Below, piece by piece: positions 1-16,604 of a DNA stretch of 64,000 nucleotides. The notes below the pieces were generated by a model. The model was not told the origin of the DNA, searched no databases, and saw only the letters and a list, made by a program, of their open reading frames with translations. A program made the position numbers and the translations under genes. The stretch covers positions 672,874-736,873 of the forward strand of contig JH720301.1 of the NCBI GenBank assembly GCA_000231825.2, in the 5' to 3' direction. Source of the DNA: Tetrahymena elliotti 4EA. Taxonomy: Eukaryota; Ciliophora; Oligohymenophorea; Hymenostomatida; Tetrahymenidae. Positions within the stretch are counted from its first letter, which is position 1. Every line of letters begins with the position of its first letter.

Positions 1-274
1 TTTTATAAATTTATCTTCAAATAAATCTTATCTGAAAATCATAAAAAATTGATATAAAAATAAAAATAAAAGTAATTTAGGTTTTGAAAGTATGGTTTTT
101 ATATTATTTTATAAGTAAGGTATATAATGAATACAAAAATTTAATTTATTTATTTTTTATTTAAAAACAAAGATTAAAATTATAAAAATGATGAATTGAA
201 GAATTTGTTTTAATTTATCTATCTGAATAATATTTTTTAGCCTTCATTTATTTTTAATAATCTTTATTGCTTGC
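1..274. other. A+T-rich flank, no gene seen
   Basis: This is the 3' flank of the minus-strand gene that ends at 275. It is almost pure A+T, and I see no conserved motif or open frame that I would defend. Confidence 0.6.
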
Positions 275-3200
275 TCATTTATTAGTTTGGTTATTTTTGA
301 CAATTTGACATTTTAGTTCTTATTTTAATAGCTTTTCATATTCTTCAAGCTATTGATGATTTAAAGTTCTAAAGTTTTGTTAATTCTTCATAATATTTGG
401 TTATTAATTGAATAAGCTAGCTGCATTTGATGTAGATAAATTTTTCTTTCTGGAAGGATGCCTCATTGCTCCTGAATTTTGTTACAAGGGTTATTTTTAT
501 AGTTAAATTTAATTATTTATAATATTTTATTACTATTATTTTTTAGCAGCTAGTTTATATGATTAATTTATGTTTTGCATTAGATTAGTTTAATCTTAAA
601 GAATGTTTTAAGATATGTTATTATTCTCTATCGTGTATTTTTTTTGTCCAGAATTAGAAGAAGGTTTGCGCTTAATCTAAGAGGGAGAGACTCCTTATAA
701 ATGAATAGAATAGTCAACAAAAGAGTGATCATTTACAATTTTATCTGTTTAAATATTGATATTAGTAATATTTTCTTTATTGTTATAAAAATGAATATTT
801 TTTGGTGAGCTTTATAAATTGATAGGTAGTTTTTTTTATTCATTTTTTAAGCAGTTGTCTACTTATCTAATATGGACTATTTTAGTTTTGCCACCAAAAT
901 TTGCATGTCGAGTAGGAACATTTGGGGTTGATAAAGGTTAGCATTTAATAGATTAAAATTCAGGAGGATTATTTACTGTAGATAAATCCACTACGGGTTA
1001 GTTTAATGGGGTTGCTCTCATAGGTTTTTTCTTTTCAATGACATTTGCAGATACTTTTTTAACAGCATCTTAATTATTTGTTCCTTCAAATGAAAGGTTA
1101 GTAAGATTTATCCTGAATTCTTAATGATTATTATTATTATTTTCTATGATGGCTTGTTTATTCTTATTAAAAAGGTTTTATTTTAAATTGTTAAATTCAT
1201 TCTAATTTTAGAAAGGCAAGTTATTAAAGTTGTATACTTATTCTTCTATTTGAGACTTGTTTGTGATGTCATTTTCTTTGTATTATTAAATGTGGCTTGT
1301 ATTTATTTGTTAGATTTAAACTGTAAATGAATTATTGACATTATTAATTAACCCAGCTTAGAATTTATTAGATATTTATTTGATATGAAGTCTCTTACTC
1401 TGCTCTATCCTGCTCAATTGTGAATTTGAACTTAAAAAGTAGTTCTAAGTACTAATATTGGAAGGAGTTAAATTTTCTTATTTGAATTTATTTATTTTTG
1501 TTGCATTATTTGCACAATGTTCCATTGATTTATTTATTCCTAATTATTTATTTTATAGGGGCTTCTATTATTTTTATGGAAGGAAGTACTGTTAAGGGAG
1601 GTAAAATTCATTTTCTTTTTTCTTGTGTTCTTGTAAAACTATATTTTCCTTTAATAATTATTTACCATTTTCTTAGTTTTAATTATAAATAATGCTGTCA
1701 TCTTCATTGACTTTTTTCTAATTATTATTCTCTTTCTTTTCATCTTATGCAAAACTTTTATTTATTTTATTTTCATTTTCAATTAATTTTTTTTAAGTGA
1801 AGCTAACAATTTATTTCTTCAGTTTATTTGATTCTTCACTTGATAATTTAACTTTCTAAAATCCATCATCAGTGGTAGTAGCTCTTTTTCTTTATTCAGC
1901 ATTTTAATATTTTAAATTATCAGCAAAATTCTAAAATACTGAACTCTATTCTTAACTTTATTCTAGCTAATATATTGTATTATTAAAATTTTAATGGATA
2001 TTATCATATTTAGTAATTAAAGGATCCTTATTTAAGCCTATTTATTCTTTATTTTCAATAAAGTAGTTAGTTTATTGCTCAGGTTATATATTCCTATCAT
2101 TAATTTAACTATTTATATTATGTTGGTGATTATTGGAATAATTTTATAAATTTGATTTTTTATTTTTTAAAAGTAATTATAAATTTTAATTTATTTCTGT
2201 ACTTTTATCTTTATTAATATTCTCACTTAATACTTATTCAAAGTCTTTCTTTACTTTATCGTGATCTGAAATAACTCGTTTTCTACTGAATAGATTCTAA
2301 ACATTCTTTTGTAATTACATTTCTTAAGTTTTATGATCAATTTACATTTAATTTCTATTTGGCAATATTTCTGTTTCCTGTACTAAATTATATTAAATAT
2401 TTAATTGTTTATTGGAATTATTTTGCTATAATTATTGTTTGCTTGATTTTAATGTTTGTGTTTGTTTTTAATTCATTAAATCTTATTATTGTTTGCAACT
2501 TTCTATAGAAGAGGTTTAGATTTATGTTTTAAATTTTAATGTTTATTCATCATTTTTATTTGTTATTAAGAAGTTATCTGCTGTGTAATTATTTTTTTAA
2601 ATATCACTTTGAGCTTGGTTGATATTTTTAGGAGTACTTGATTTCATTTAAACTTAGTAGTCTGTTTAATATAAATTTTTTTTATTATTTTCAAGGTAAT
2701 TACCAAGAATGTTTGAAGAATAAATTAATTTTTAATCACTTGGTTAATTATCTTCATTTGTAGCAAAATTAGTTATCTCTTATTTAATATTACTGTAGTC
2801 ATCGTTATTAGGGGCTAATGAATTATTAAATGTATCAAAAGCTACTTTTGGAGATTCATTTTAAGTATGAATATTATTTTATGTGTTAAATAGCTCATTA
2901 AAAGAGTCTATAAATAACCCTAATTTGCTTTGATTTTATTTCAATTTAGGATCTTAAACATTATTATGAGCTGCATTAAAATTGAATCTATCACCATCTT
3001 ATTATTTTGTTTATAGGAGTTCTTGATTGTAAAATAACAAATTTTATTAAGAATTACTTTTTTGGCTACATACATTCAAATTAGATCTCAGAGATACTTT
3101 ATCTTATTGTTGTTAAGTTGGTTTTTATTTAAGATTTTCATTTTAGTTTTCAATTTATTTTTCTGTCATTTCTTATTTTATTTCAGACAATTTTGAATTA

Positions 3201-6171
3201 GAAGGGATGTTTATGTCATTGAAATCTTCAATAAATAAATTATTTTTTATTTGTAGATTTTCAATATTTTACTTATCAGTTAAAAAGCTATTGTTTCCAT
3301 CAAATTTTATGGCTGATTAACTATTGAAAGATGAAGGAGAATCATGCAAAATTAATTGGTTTCTACTCTTTTTGTTTTCAAATATTTCTTTTTGATTAGA
3401 TGCTAAATCATTTTAACTTTTCAATATCGATTTATTATTTTTTCTTTCAGTTTATTCTTCTTCGTATCTTAGATTTTTAGTTGTTTAATTTTTTTCTGTT
3501 TGAATAGGAGATTCTGATATTTAATCATTTAATATCATAGAATTGTTAAAATTAATATTGCTCTAAAAGTTAGTAGCATTATAATTATTATTGTTATTGT
3601 TTTAAATGCTAATTCCACTTAAATCCAATTTTGGTATGTTTTGTGAAACACTCTTTTTATGAAGATTTTTATTATTGCTACTCTTACTGTCATTTATATT
3701 TGTTAAGCTATTGCTGTATTTGCTTTGTTTTTGTTCAAACTATAAATCTGCTAAGATTGAGCAAGAATCTTAGCTCTTCTTATCTTATTAATAAGTTTGA
3801 TTATTTATTTAAGAAGAGTTCATAAAGCTGCTATTAAATATATTGTTATCATTATTCAATTTATCAAGTTTAATGTTTTCTTGTTGGATATTTGTCTTTG
3901 GGTTTGTATTAGATGATATTTTCTCATCATTTAAATTAAAAGATTTTTGTAAATTTTAGCTATTATCAGTTTGGAAAGCAGCATCATTCAACTTATCATC
4001 ATCTTTTGACTAATCTTAACTTGAATCTAAAAAATTTTCTTACTGATCTTCTATCTTAATGTTCTGAAGGATACACTATAAACTTTCATAAGTGCATTTA
4101 GGCTATAGTTGACTGTTGTTGCTGTTATTATTATTGTTAATATTATTTTATGTTTTTTATTTTATAGAACTTTAATTTGTTTATTATTGATTTTATTAGC
4201 CTTATTATTAGCTTGGTTGGCTATTTTATGCTAGTTTTTTTTCAAATTCTTGTATATTTTTGGTTGTATTAAAAATATTAACACTAGCACTAAGCATTTA
4301 GAGAATATCTTTTCCTGCATCTTCCTTGCTTTCACTATCTGCAATTTCTTTCAAGATAAAGAGATCTGTATTGTTACTCAAAGTATTTTAAAATTTACGA
4401 TTTTCTTACTTATTTGCTCCTTTGATAAAGCTTAATAGAAGATTGCTATTACTTTAGATAATACTCATATTATTATTCAAAATATTAGAATTGTTAATAT
4501 TGCTCAAATTATTGTTATTTGCATGCAAAATATTTGAAACAGAGTTTATTATTGAATTATTGATAATGTTGCTTTTAAATCCATGCTGTTGTTCTACACT
4601 TGTAAAATTTAAATTTAATGAATTATTTTAACTCCTCCCCTAAGCACTAGAAATAGGAGAAAGCTCTTGGGGAAAGTTATCTTTTAGTTCTTTTATCTTC
4701 ATTTTTTAACTTAATTTCTTAGAAAGACTGTTTGAAAAACTGTTTAACAACTTTTCTAAGCTATTGTTATTATTGTTATTAGCTTACTTGTTTGTATTAT
4801 TCATCTTGCATTCCTTATTAAAGTCTAACTCTAAGCTAATTGAGTTATTCTACTATGTAACATTTAAAATATCTTCAAGCTATACATCTTTTAAATTTAG
4901 GTGAGCATTAGTAGTACTTCTATCTAATTATTAAATATTTTTTAATATATTATTTATAAAAATTTATTAAATTTACCTGTTTTTTAAAACAAATTCAATA
5001 CTTCTTATTCTAATTGTGATACAGATAGGTCTAGTTTATTAAGCTTCAAGAAATTATTCACTTTTTCTGAGTCTAACTCAGCTAGGTTCAATATATTGAA
5101 ATTATTTTAAGGGTTGTCTGATTATTCTCTAACTTAATCTGATTCTTTAAAAATATTAAAGGGTAAATTACATGGTATTAATTGATTGCAAGTATCACCA
5201 TTTGATACAGTAATCTTGTTAGAGGCATCTGAATTTCTACCATCCGAAAATATAAATGCTTAGTTAATACTCTTGTCAAACGATTAAGGTTTTAACTCAG
5301 AAAATGGTGCTACATTTGTACCTAAATTGCTAAAATCTTCATCATCAAAATCAGAATACATGACTCCCTAATCATTCAAATTATTTATAATTGCATCAGA
5401 TAGCTGAGCATATTGCTCATCTTTTTTATTAATTTAACTTGAATAAACTGTGCTAACTCCACCTCTACAAGTAAGTAAATTATTCTATTAATAATTTCCA
5501 TCTGCTCTTCCAGAGATTATACGTTTCCATGGCTTATTTTTACGTGAGTTTCTTACCTTCTCAATTACTGCAGTTAATTTTTAGTTTTATTATTCTACCA
5601 AATCTAGTTCTATTTTTTCAAGAAGCCTAACAAACCACTTTTCCAACCTATTTACCTTCATTTTTTCTTGTCCTACAGCTTCTTCTTAAAAATTTTGCAT
5701 CTATTACCTTAATTCATTTAAATCACTGCTCAATTGAGCTATTTAGTTCTTAAGTTGCTTTTTCTTAAGCTTATGACTAGCTTTTTGCTGCCCTAGCTGA
5801 GCTCTGGTTTAAACCCCTTCTTCCTTTAGTTAAAAAATAATTTCATTTTACTCTTCTACTTTTTACTAAAGCGAGTAAACATCCTTATCCTTAGAGGCAT
5901 CATTCATTAAGTTAGTTAATTTTGTAAACATATTTTCCATAATATCTGAAACAAGATCAATTTTATTAAGAACCAAATCTTTTATATTTTTAAATCCTGC
6001 TATATTTTATGTACTTTCTACTATTTTTTGAGTTTCTCCTTAAGGTAATTATTCTATTGAATCTTTAGCACTAATCTATTTTTTTAATTCCTATAGCTCT
6101 ATTTAAAAATTTTCATACAGCTCATAACAAGTTGCGCTTGGGGCAAACCTGGCAGTAGGATTTTCGCTCAT
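275..6171 (-). CDS. Large coiled-coil, Asn/Gln-rich protein, function unknown
   Basis: I do not recognise this 1947-aa protein. It starts at the ATG complement of 6169-6171 (MSENPTARFAP) and stops at TGA, complement of 275-277. One 53-nt intron (4924-4976, GTAAAT...TTAG) restores a single frame; spliced length is a multiple of three, and scanning the distal 1.6 kb of the frame showed no in-frame TGA. Residues about 15-215 are charged and heptad-like, so probably coiled coil. This is followed by a basic stretch near residue 225 (KNKPWKR), and most of the rest is low-complexity, rich in Asn, Gln, Ser and Asp. No enzymatic motif or membrane segment was seen. Such composition is common in ciliate cytoskeletal and RNA-associated proteins, but I would not assign a role. 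Further introns whose length is a multiple of three cannot be excluded. Confidence 0.82.
4924..4976 (-). other. Intron, 53 nt
   Basis: On the minus strand the segment begins GTAAATTT and ends AATTAG, and its A+T content rises sharply. Removing it joins two long frames: the ATG at 6171 and the TGA at 277 come into phase only if exactly this length modulo three is removed. Confidence 0.85.
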
Positions 6172-7360
6172 AGTTAGATTTTTATGCTTAAGAAAATAAA
6201 ATCAACAAAGTAATCTGAGCTACAATTTACTGTCTTATAAAAAATTGCAAGTTTATTATGGCTTCCCTTTTAGTTAAGATAGACTATTTTATAGCTTTAT
6301 ATGAGTTGTAAATTATGGTCTAACTTGAAACTCTCTCTACAGTACACTATTTGAATAGCTGCTTTGATTTAAATAATGAAGTGTTCTTCGAAGAGAGAAA
6401 ATAATATTATGATATATTGTGTTGTCACTATTAAAGTAAATAAAAGTTTTGTTTGATTATTTATTGTAAAAACCAAAACAAATTACAATGAAAGGTAATA
6501 TTAAATTAGTTAATTAGCAGTATCTTAAATTATCATCAAAACACTCCTAATTTGAAAATGTGCATTAATAAATGCTTTAAATATCATTAATTCTTTTGTC
6601 ATAATTCAAATTTGATTTTTACTAAGTTAAATATGCTTTAACAAATATACTAAGCTAACTATCAATATACCCTATATTTTTATATGAATTTGATTAATCT
6701 CACATTTTTAAATGAATTTTTATCATCAATCAATTTAAAAATAATTGATTTTTAAATGATAAAATCAAATCATTCCAATCAAACAACAAACACCAACAAC
6801 GGTCAAATTTTTATTAAAAATAATTGAACTGCAATAAAAAAATTAATACATTCATCATTTTAATCAAACAATAAATATCTTTACAAATTAAAATAATCCA
6901 CAAATCATTCAAATACTTAAAATACTTGAGAAATTTCAGTTTTTTAGTTAATCTAAGTAAAAATAAAATAAAAAAGAACGATAAAAGCCTTACTGTCAAT
7001 CATAAATGTTCTTTTGAAATATCATTTTTCTTTAAATTTAATAATTTTAATTCATTATTTTTTTAAAATCTAAATCAAAATTATAAAAAATAAAAATAAT
7101 TAAACAATCAAAAATTAGTTTCATCAATTAATCCTAATACAAAATGCAAAAATTAATTGGTTTTATTTAATAACTAATATTAATATTAAAAAAATATTTT
7201 ATTTTTAACAAGTAAATTTTTGATGATATTAGTCATCAATTTTATACAATAGTACATCACCATTTTCATAAATTTTCAAATAATAATTGAGGATTTATAT
7301 ATATTTTATAATTGAAATAAATAAAAATTAACAATATTTAAGCTTGTATTTTGCTCTATT
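6172..7360. other. Intergenic, A+T rich
   Basis: This lies upstream of the 1947-aa gene and downstream of the 345-aa gene. Frames here are short and read as homopolymer-driven K/N/I/F strings. I see no RNA gene or repeat family. Confidence 0.6.
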
Positions 7361-8398
7361 TCAATATTGTAAACTATCTTTATACTTCTTACTTTCAAAA
7401 AGATCCTTCATGTATTGTGGCATCTTTCTTCCACTCCTTAATTATACTTTTTGGTTAAAGGGCTCACTATATTTTGTTTGTTACTACTCCATGCTGAAGC
7501 CCTATGAATCATATGTCCTTGAAAAACCCAAACTAGTTTATCTTCCCCTTTCATTCATATTATTATTTTTAGGGGAATTATTTGGAGAAATTTATGTAAA
7601 TTAGATAGTGTTATCAAGTAATTTGTCATTAATCATATCAATTTTATTAAATGAAGATCTACCATCTTTTCTCTTTTTGTATTCCTCAAAGCCGTTTGTA
7701 TTGCTCATACTTTTGTTTCTTGTTCTTTACTCTTCTCTTGATTGATTTAGTTATCTTTGTTCAATTTGACTTATTAACTTTACCATTTATTGAGAATCTC
7801 TCTGTTTATGTAAATATCCTTCTCCACCATAATAACGACTTGAATTTGTAGAAACATATTTTTGATAGTGATCTCTTCTTGTTAAATTTACACTCTTAGG
7901 TTACACAAAATTTATTTAGTCTTAGAAACCATTACTACATTCTGTTCTTAAGATCTAATGAGTATATTTTTATGATTACTTTGGTTGACCATCATTTTAC
8001 TTTTAGTTAAGAACATCACTCTACCAAAGATTTTTATTGACTTTGATCACTCTAAACTACCCATCATTAGTTTTATTATTATATCCTGTTTTATCAGGTG
8101 ATAAAAACTGTTCTGTTTAATAGAATGAAGTTCTTAATGAATCATTCATACTGACTCTCTTGATATGAGAACCACATCTATTATCTGGAGAAGTTCTACC
8201 CATAAATATGTTCCAGTCACCATTAGTTTAATATCTAAAAGGAGATTGCTTACGAGGCCTAGAATGATGAAATCCATCAGCTGTAGATTTTCTAAGCATT
8301 TAGTCCCATAACTGATTGTAAACTTTTTTTTCTGACCTCTCTGTTGTGGCGCATGAATGGCTTGTATTAGGTCTAGAACTATTTAGAGTATCTGCCAT
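7361..8398 (-). CDS. Hypothetical protein, 345 aa, Ser/Asn/Arg rich
   Basis: This is a single-exon gene of exactly 346 codons. It starts at the complement of 8396-8398 (MADTLNSSRP) and ends at TGA, complement of 7361-7363. Many TAA/TAG codons are read as Gln. The protein is hydrophilic and basic, rich in Ser, Arg, Asn and Tyr, with recurring short R-x-S or R-T-S contexts. It has no membrane segment, signal peptide or recognisable domain. The C-terminal 50 residues are strongly basic and Tyr-containing (KMPQYMKDLF, then KKYKDSLQY). Unstructured basic proteins of this kind are frequent among ciliary and basal-body components, but that is only an analogy. It lies in a run of minus-strand genes with about 1 kb of spacing on either side, so it is not part of a polycistron. 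Confidence 0.82.
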
Positions 8399-9462
8399 TG
8401 TTTTGTACTAAAAACTTATTTGACAAAATATTTAATCTTTTCTCTTAATAAAAACTAAATACTAAATTAATAATTTTACACCACTCTTTTTAATACAATA
8501 ATGTGATTATAATTAAGGAGTGTTTAGGGTAACAAACTAGGATTAAAGATAAACCATCCAATAACTGATTTTTTTTTTTAAAGGCAAATAAAAAATAAAT
8601 TGTTGACAAATATATTTGTAAGTAAAGGATAACAATAATTATGGAATTTCAAGGCAGTCCTTATTTTTGTTTAGGAATTTATATTACAAAAATTTTATTT
8701 TAAAATAATAACCAAAAAAATTATAATTATTAACTATAAGCAAATAAATTGGTAAATAAATAAAAAAACAGATCAGAGCAATTTAAATAATAACTGTACT
8801 TACTCAAATATACAATTTTTAATGTAACTTGTGAAATATATTTTTAATCTTTAGATAAAGCTGTATTTAAATTTATAGAATGATTAAAAGATTGATAATA
8901 AATAGATAAAAACTAATAATATATTTAGACTTAATAGAAACTAAATTTTCCATTCAAAAACATTCTTAAATCAAATTAATTTTATATATTTTTTTTAAGT
9001 ACTTTCTTTATCCATTATTTATGATAAAAAGACACAAAAAATCTAATTAGTTTTATTATTTAACATTAACCTCAATATCAATAATCATTTTACTTTACTA
9101 TAAAAGAGATAAATTACTCAAAAGCTTGAAAAATATATTATGTACATAAATTTAAAGAAAATTAATTAATTAAATTATAAAATTATTATAAGTAGTAAAG
9201 AACATTCATCTCATTACTTACCTCTAAAAACTTCTCAAATATTTAAGTCAAAAAGGCTCTAGTTTATAATGTAGTTATTACTAAACTTCTAGTTTGATGA
9301 ACATTTATTATTTACTTTGTTGTTTATTTTACAAGATGTTAGGTCAATTGATAAATAAAAATTATTTAGAAATATTTGTTACTATTTAATGTTTTTATGC
9401 ATTTATTTATTTAAATCTTAATAGATCTTTTGTTAATTTTGATTGAAGTATAAATTATTAAT
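8399..9462. other. Intergenic, A+T rich
   Basis: Spacer between two minus-strand genes, presumably holding the promoter of the 345-aa gene and the 3' end of the MORN gene. No element was recognised. Confidence 0.6.
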
Positions 9463-10880
9463 TCATTCATCATCATTTTCAATGTAATTTGTTTCTTCAA
9501 AGTTTCCATTACTAGTATTTTATTCTTAATTATTGCTATCAGAAGTACTTTCATCCATCCACTTTACTCTCTTACCTTCTACCCATAAACCTTTACGACT
9601 ATCTTCTCCTTACTTATTAAATTCTCCAAATCCATGTTATTTTCCTTATAGCCATTAACCAACATATTTTCTTTAGTCACTCCTATATATTTTTTTTAAT
9701 TCAATTTTTCTTTTTAAAAAAAATAAAAAGATACCAAATGAATATTCCATAACCATGCTTTTAATCATCTTCATAATAACCATCATATATTCTTCCGTCA
9801 GGCCAAGTAGTTTTACCTTTTCCATGCATCTTATTTTTTTACCAGTTACCTTCATACTTTCTACCATCGCTCCATAAATACGTACCAAAACCATGTATAT
9901 CATTATTATCAAAATTACCATCATACCAAGAGCCATCTGCAAAAGATAGTTTCCCCTTTCCATATTTTTTTCCATCAATATACTATCCAACATACATAGC
10001 TCCATCTAAATTAAAAGTAATTATTTTACAATATTTCTTTAAAATGCTCAAAAAATATTATACCTGGCCATTTTTCAATACCTTGACCCCACTATTTATC
10101 ATTTTTCCACTCACCTTCATATTTAGCACCATTAGAATGATAATAAATACCAAAGCCATTTGCTTTATCATTTCTCCACTATCCATCATATATATCACCA
10201 TCAGAATGTATAAGCTTGCCATACCCATGGGCTTTTGAATTTATCCAATCACCTTCATATATACTTCCATCAGGCCAAAATTACTTACCTTTGCCATGTC
10301 TAAGATTATTTTTCCACTGTCCTTAATATTCTGCTCCATTTTCTAACTTCACAACTTTTTATTCTCCCTATTTATCAGAATTATTATCATCATTTTCTAT
10401 AACTTCATTAGATAGCTATTTCTACTAAGATTTCTTTTAATCTCTTTGAATTTATTTTCTTTCATTACTTGTATTTGCTTCAGTATCTTCCGTACCTCCT
10501 TCTAAATTGTTTTATTCATCACTATCACTACTTAAATCAGTTTATTTATCTTTTTTCTTTAATTTTTTAGGTTTTGGACTTCTTTGATGGCCTTCTTCAT
10601 CTTCACAGCTAAATACAGCATTTTCAAATTTTTACTTACTAAAACTTATATTATGAAATTCTTCTTTAGCTTTATCTATTTCTTTTTCTATTTTTTATAA
10701 TTTTAAATCTTCTACTAGCTAGTTATTCACATCATGGCATGTTTTTTTTTATTCTGGATTTGTTCCCTCTTTATACACTTTTTCAGCAATATCTATTGCT
10801 TAATCTAACTCTTGATCATTTTCTCTTACAAGTGTTTATTCTGTTTAGCCTGCACAAATACCCGAGCAATTTCCTCCCAT
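9463..10880 (-). CDS. MORN-repeat protein with N-terminal acylation signal
   Basis: The 435-aa protein is encoded by three exons (10880-10064, 10005-9735, 9682-9463), with introns 10006-10063 and 9683-9734. Each splice keeps a MORN repeat in frame. The N-terminus MGGNCSG fits an N-myristoylation signal (Gly2, Ser6) with Cys5 available for palmitoylation. Residues about 25-180 are charged and partly coiled (acidic, Lys and Gln rich). About nine MORN repeats follow (residues about 180-400), each of the form Y-x-G-x-W...G-x-G...DG, for example YEGEWKNDK and YDGQWRNDK. A short acidic tail ends in NDDE. MORN proteins act as membrane- or cytoskeleton-associated scaffolds, and in ciliates they occur at the cortex and in cilia. 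The combination here predicts an inner-membrane-leaflet or alveolar scaffold. No catalytic domain follows the repeats, so this is not a PIP5 kinase. Confidence 0.93.
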
Positions 10881-11622
10881 CAGTTAAAAAATGATTTATA
10901 ATACTTCTAATTTGTTAAATATGTAATTCTTAACAATTATCCTTTAAATTTTTTAGTTTAAACTATTTCTTTATAGTAATGACTATACTTAATTAGAAGA
11001 ATATATATATGATGCTATTATAATATTACGGCTATCTGCTAGTCTTTAGTTGGCTAATTTGATAAATTTTATTTGATGATTTTTAAATATACAAAAAATT
11101 TAGTTAATTTATTTGAAAATAGTTCTATCAAATTTATTAACAGATTTTTTTTTTTATTTTTTGGTAGAATTAATATGTTATTTATCATATCAATCATCCA
11201 GTTAGATATTAGTTATCTAAATTTATTTAAGATAAAAATATCTATTATTTATTAAAACAATCCCTCATTATTGAAAATAATAAATATCTAATAATTTTTA
11301 TTGTTGAATGTTGAATGAAGAATCTATTATTTAAACAACTTAAATATTTTTAAAATAAATATAATTTAACTATTTCTTTTTATCATTTCCTCTTCTAACA
11401 TTTTTGATTTAAATTAACATGTAAAGTTTTTTTCTCAATTTTTCTTGATTTTATTTTTTTGTTGATTTGTTTAGTAGACCTTTAGCAATATTGAAATTAT
11501 TGTTTTTGAAAATCTTCGAACTTTAAAACTTAAGGAATATTTTAAATTATGTAAACATAAATTAATCTAAATAATATTTGTTAAAATTTTAAATATTATT
11601 TGAAATTTTATTTTGAGCCAAA
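10881..11622. other. Intergenic, A+T rich
   Basis: 5' flank of the MORN gene and 3' flank of the ISWI gene. No additional coding potential or structured RNA was recognised. Confidence 0.6.
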
Positions 11623-15683
<4,061 letters not shown>

Positions 15684-16604
15684 TTTTTTAATGTGAACGT
15701 TTGGTTTGCTATTATTATTTTTTATTAACTTTCTTAACTAACTAAGCAAATTTTTATTTTTGGAAAGATTTTAAAATTAACTAATTTCAAATTTAATAAA
15801 AAAATTGCGGGAATATTAATTAATTAGTTTTACATGTAAAATCGATTTTCTAAGGAAACAATCGGAGGGTTTAAAAAATTAGACAATCATATCTTTTTTT
15901 TAATTATTAGTTAAGCTAATAAGTAATTCTTCTAGCTATACTTTCTAGAATTATTCTAAAATTTATTTGATTAGTTAAAAATTTAAATAAATTATTTTTG
16001 ATTATTTTAAAATAAAATTTTATTTTTAAAAGAATTTATTCATTTAAAAATTAAATTAGATTATTTAATCTTTTAATAAAATTGTTTTTAATGAAATAAA
16101 GTTAAGTATGAAGGAGATAAATTTACGATATTTGTATTAGAAATTATTAATTTTATAAAATATTGATTTATTTTTTATCCTAAAGCTTTAAAATCACTTT
16201 ATTTTAAATAAGTATGAAAAATAATTCAGTTAAAGCCACTAAACTTCTACTAATTTAAAGAAAATTAAATCAATGTGTAAGATTAAGTTAAATATTTTTG
16301 TAAGTTTATTTTTTCGTCATTTATTAAAAATGAAAAAAACATTTTAAAATGAAATATTGATAGTATTTAGAAAAAATGAAGTTTCATTAATATTTCTTGA
16401 AATATTTTTTTTTCAATTTGACTTGTTTTAATTGCTTTAAAAGTAACTTAATTTTATGAGTATGAAAAAAAAAAAAATTCAGTTTTGATATGACCAATAA
16501 ATAACCACCACATTTTTATTATTAAATTAATTAACCTAATTAAAGGAAGATTCACTTATTTACTTTTACAAAAGAAAGATAATAAGTAAATTTTTTAATA
16601 AATA
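15684..16604. promoter_or_regulatory. Divergent intergenic region (ISWI / kelch)
   Basis: The starts of the minus-strand ISWI gene and the plus-strand kelch gene face away from each other across 921 bp of A+T-rich sequence. Both promoters must lie here. No TATA-like or other specific motif can be told apart in this base composition. Confidence 0.5.

Noticed and set aside
1498..4435. Plus-strand 60-65 aa frames (about 1498, 3631, 4250)
   Set aside because: They lie antisense to the verified minus-strand 1947-aa frame and have F/L/Y-rich composition expected from the complement of Asn/Lys/Gln codons.
7344..7851. Plus-strand hydrophobic frames resembling small membrane proteins
   Set aside because: Antisense to the 345-aa minus-strand gene, whose frame is exact from ATG to TGA with balanced composition.
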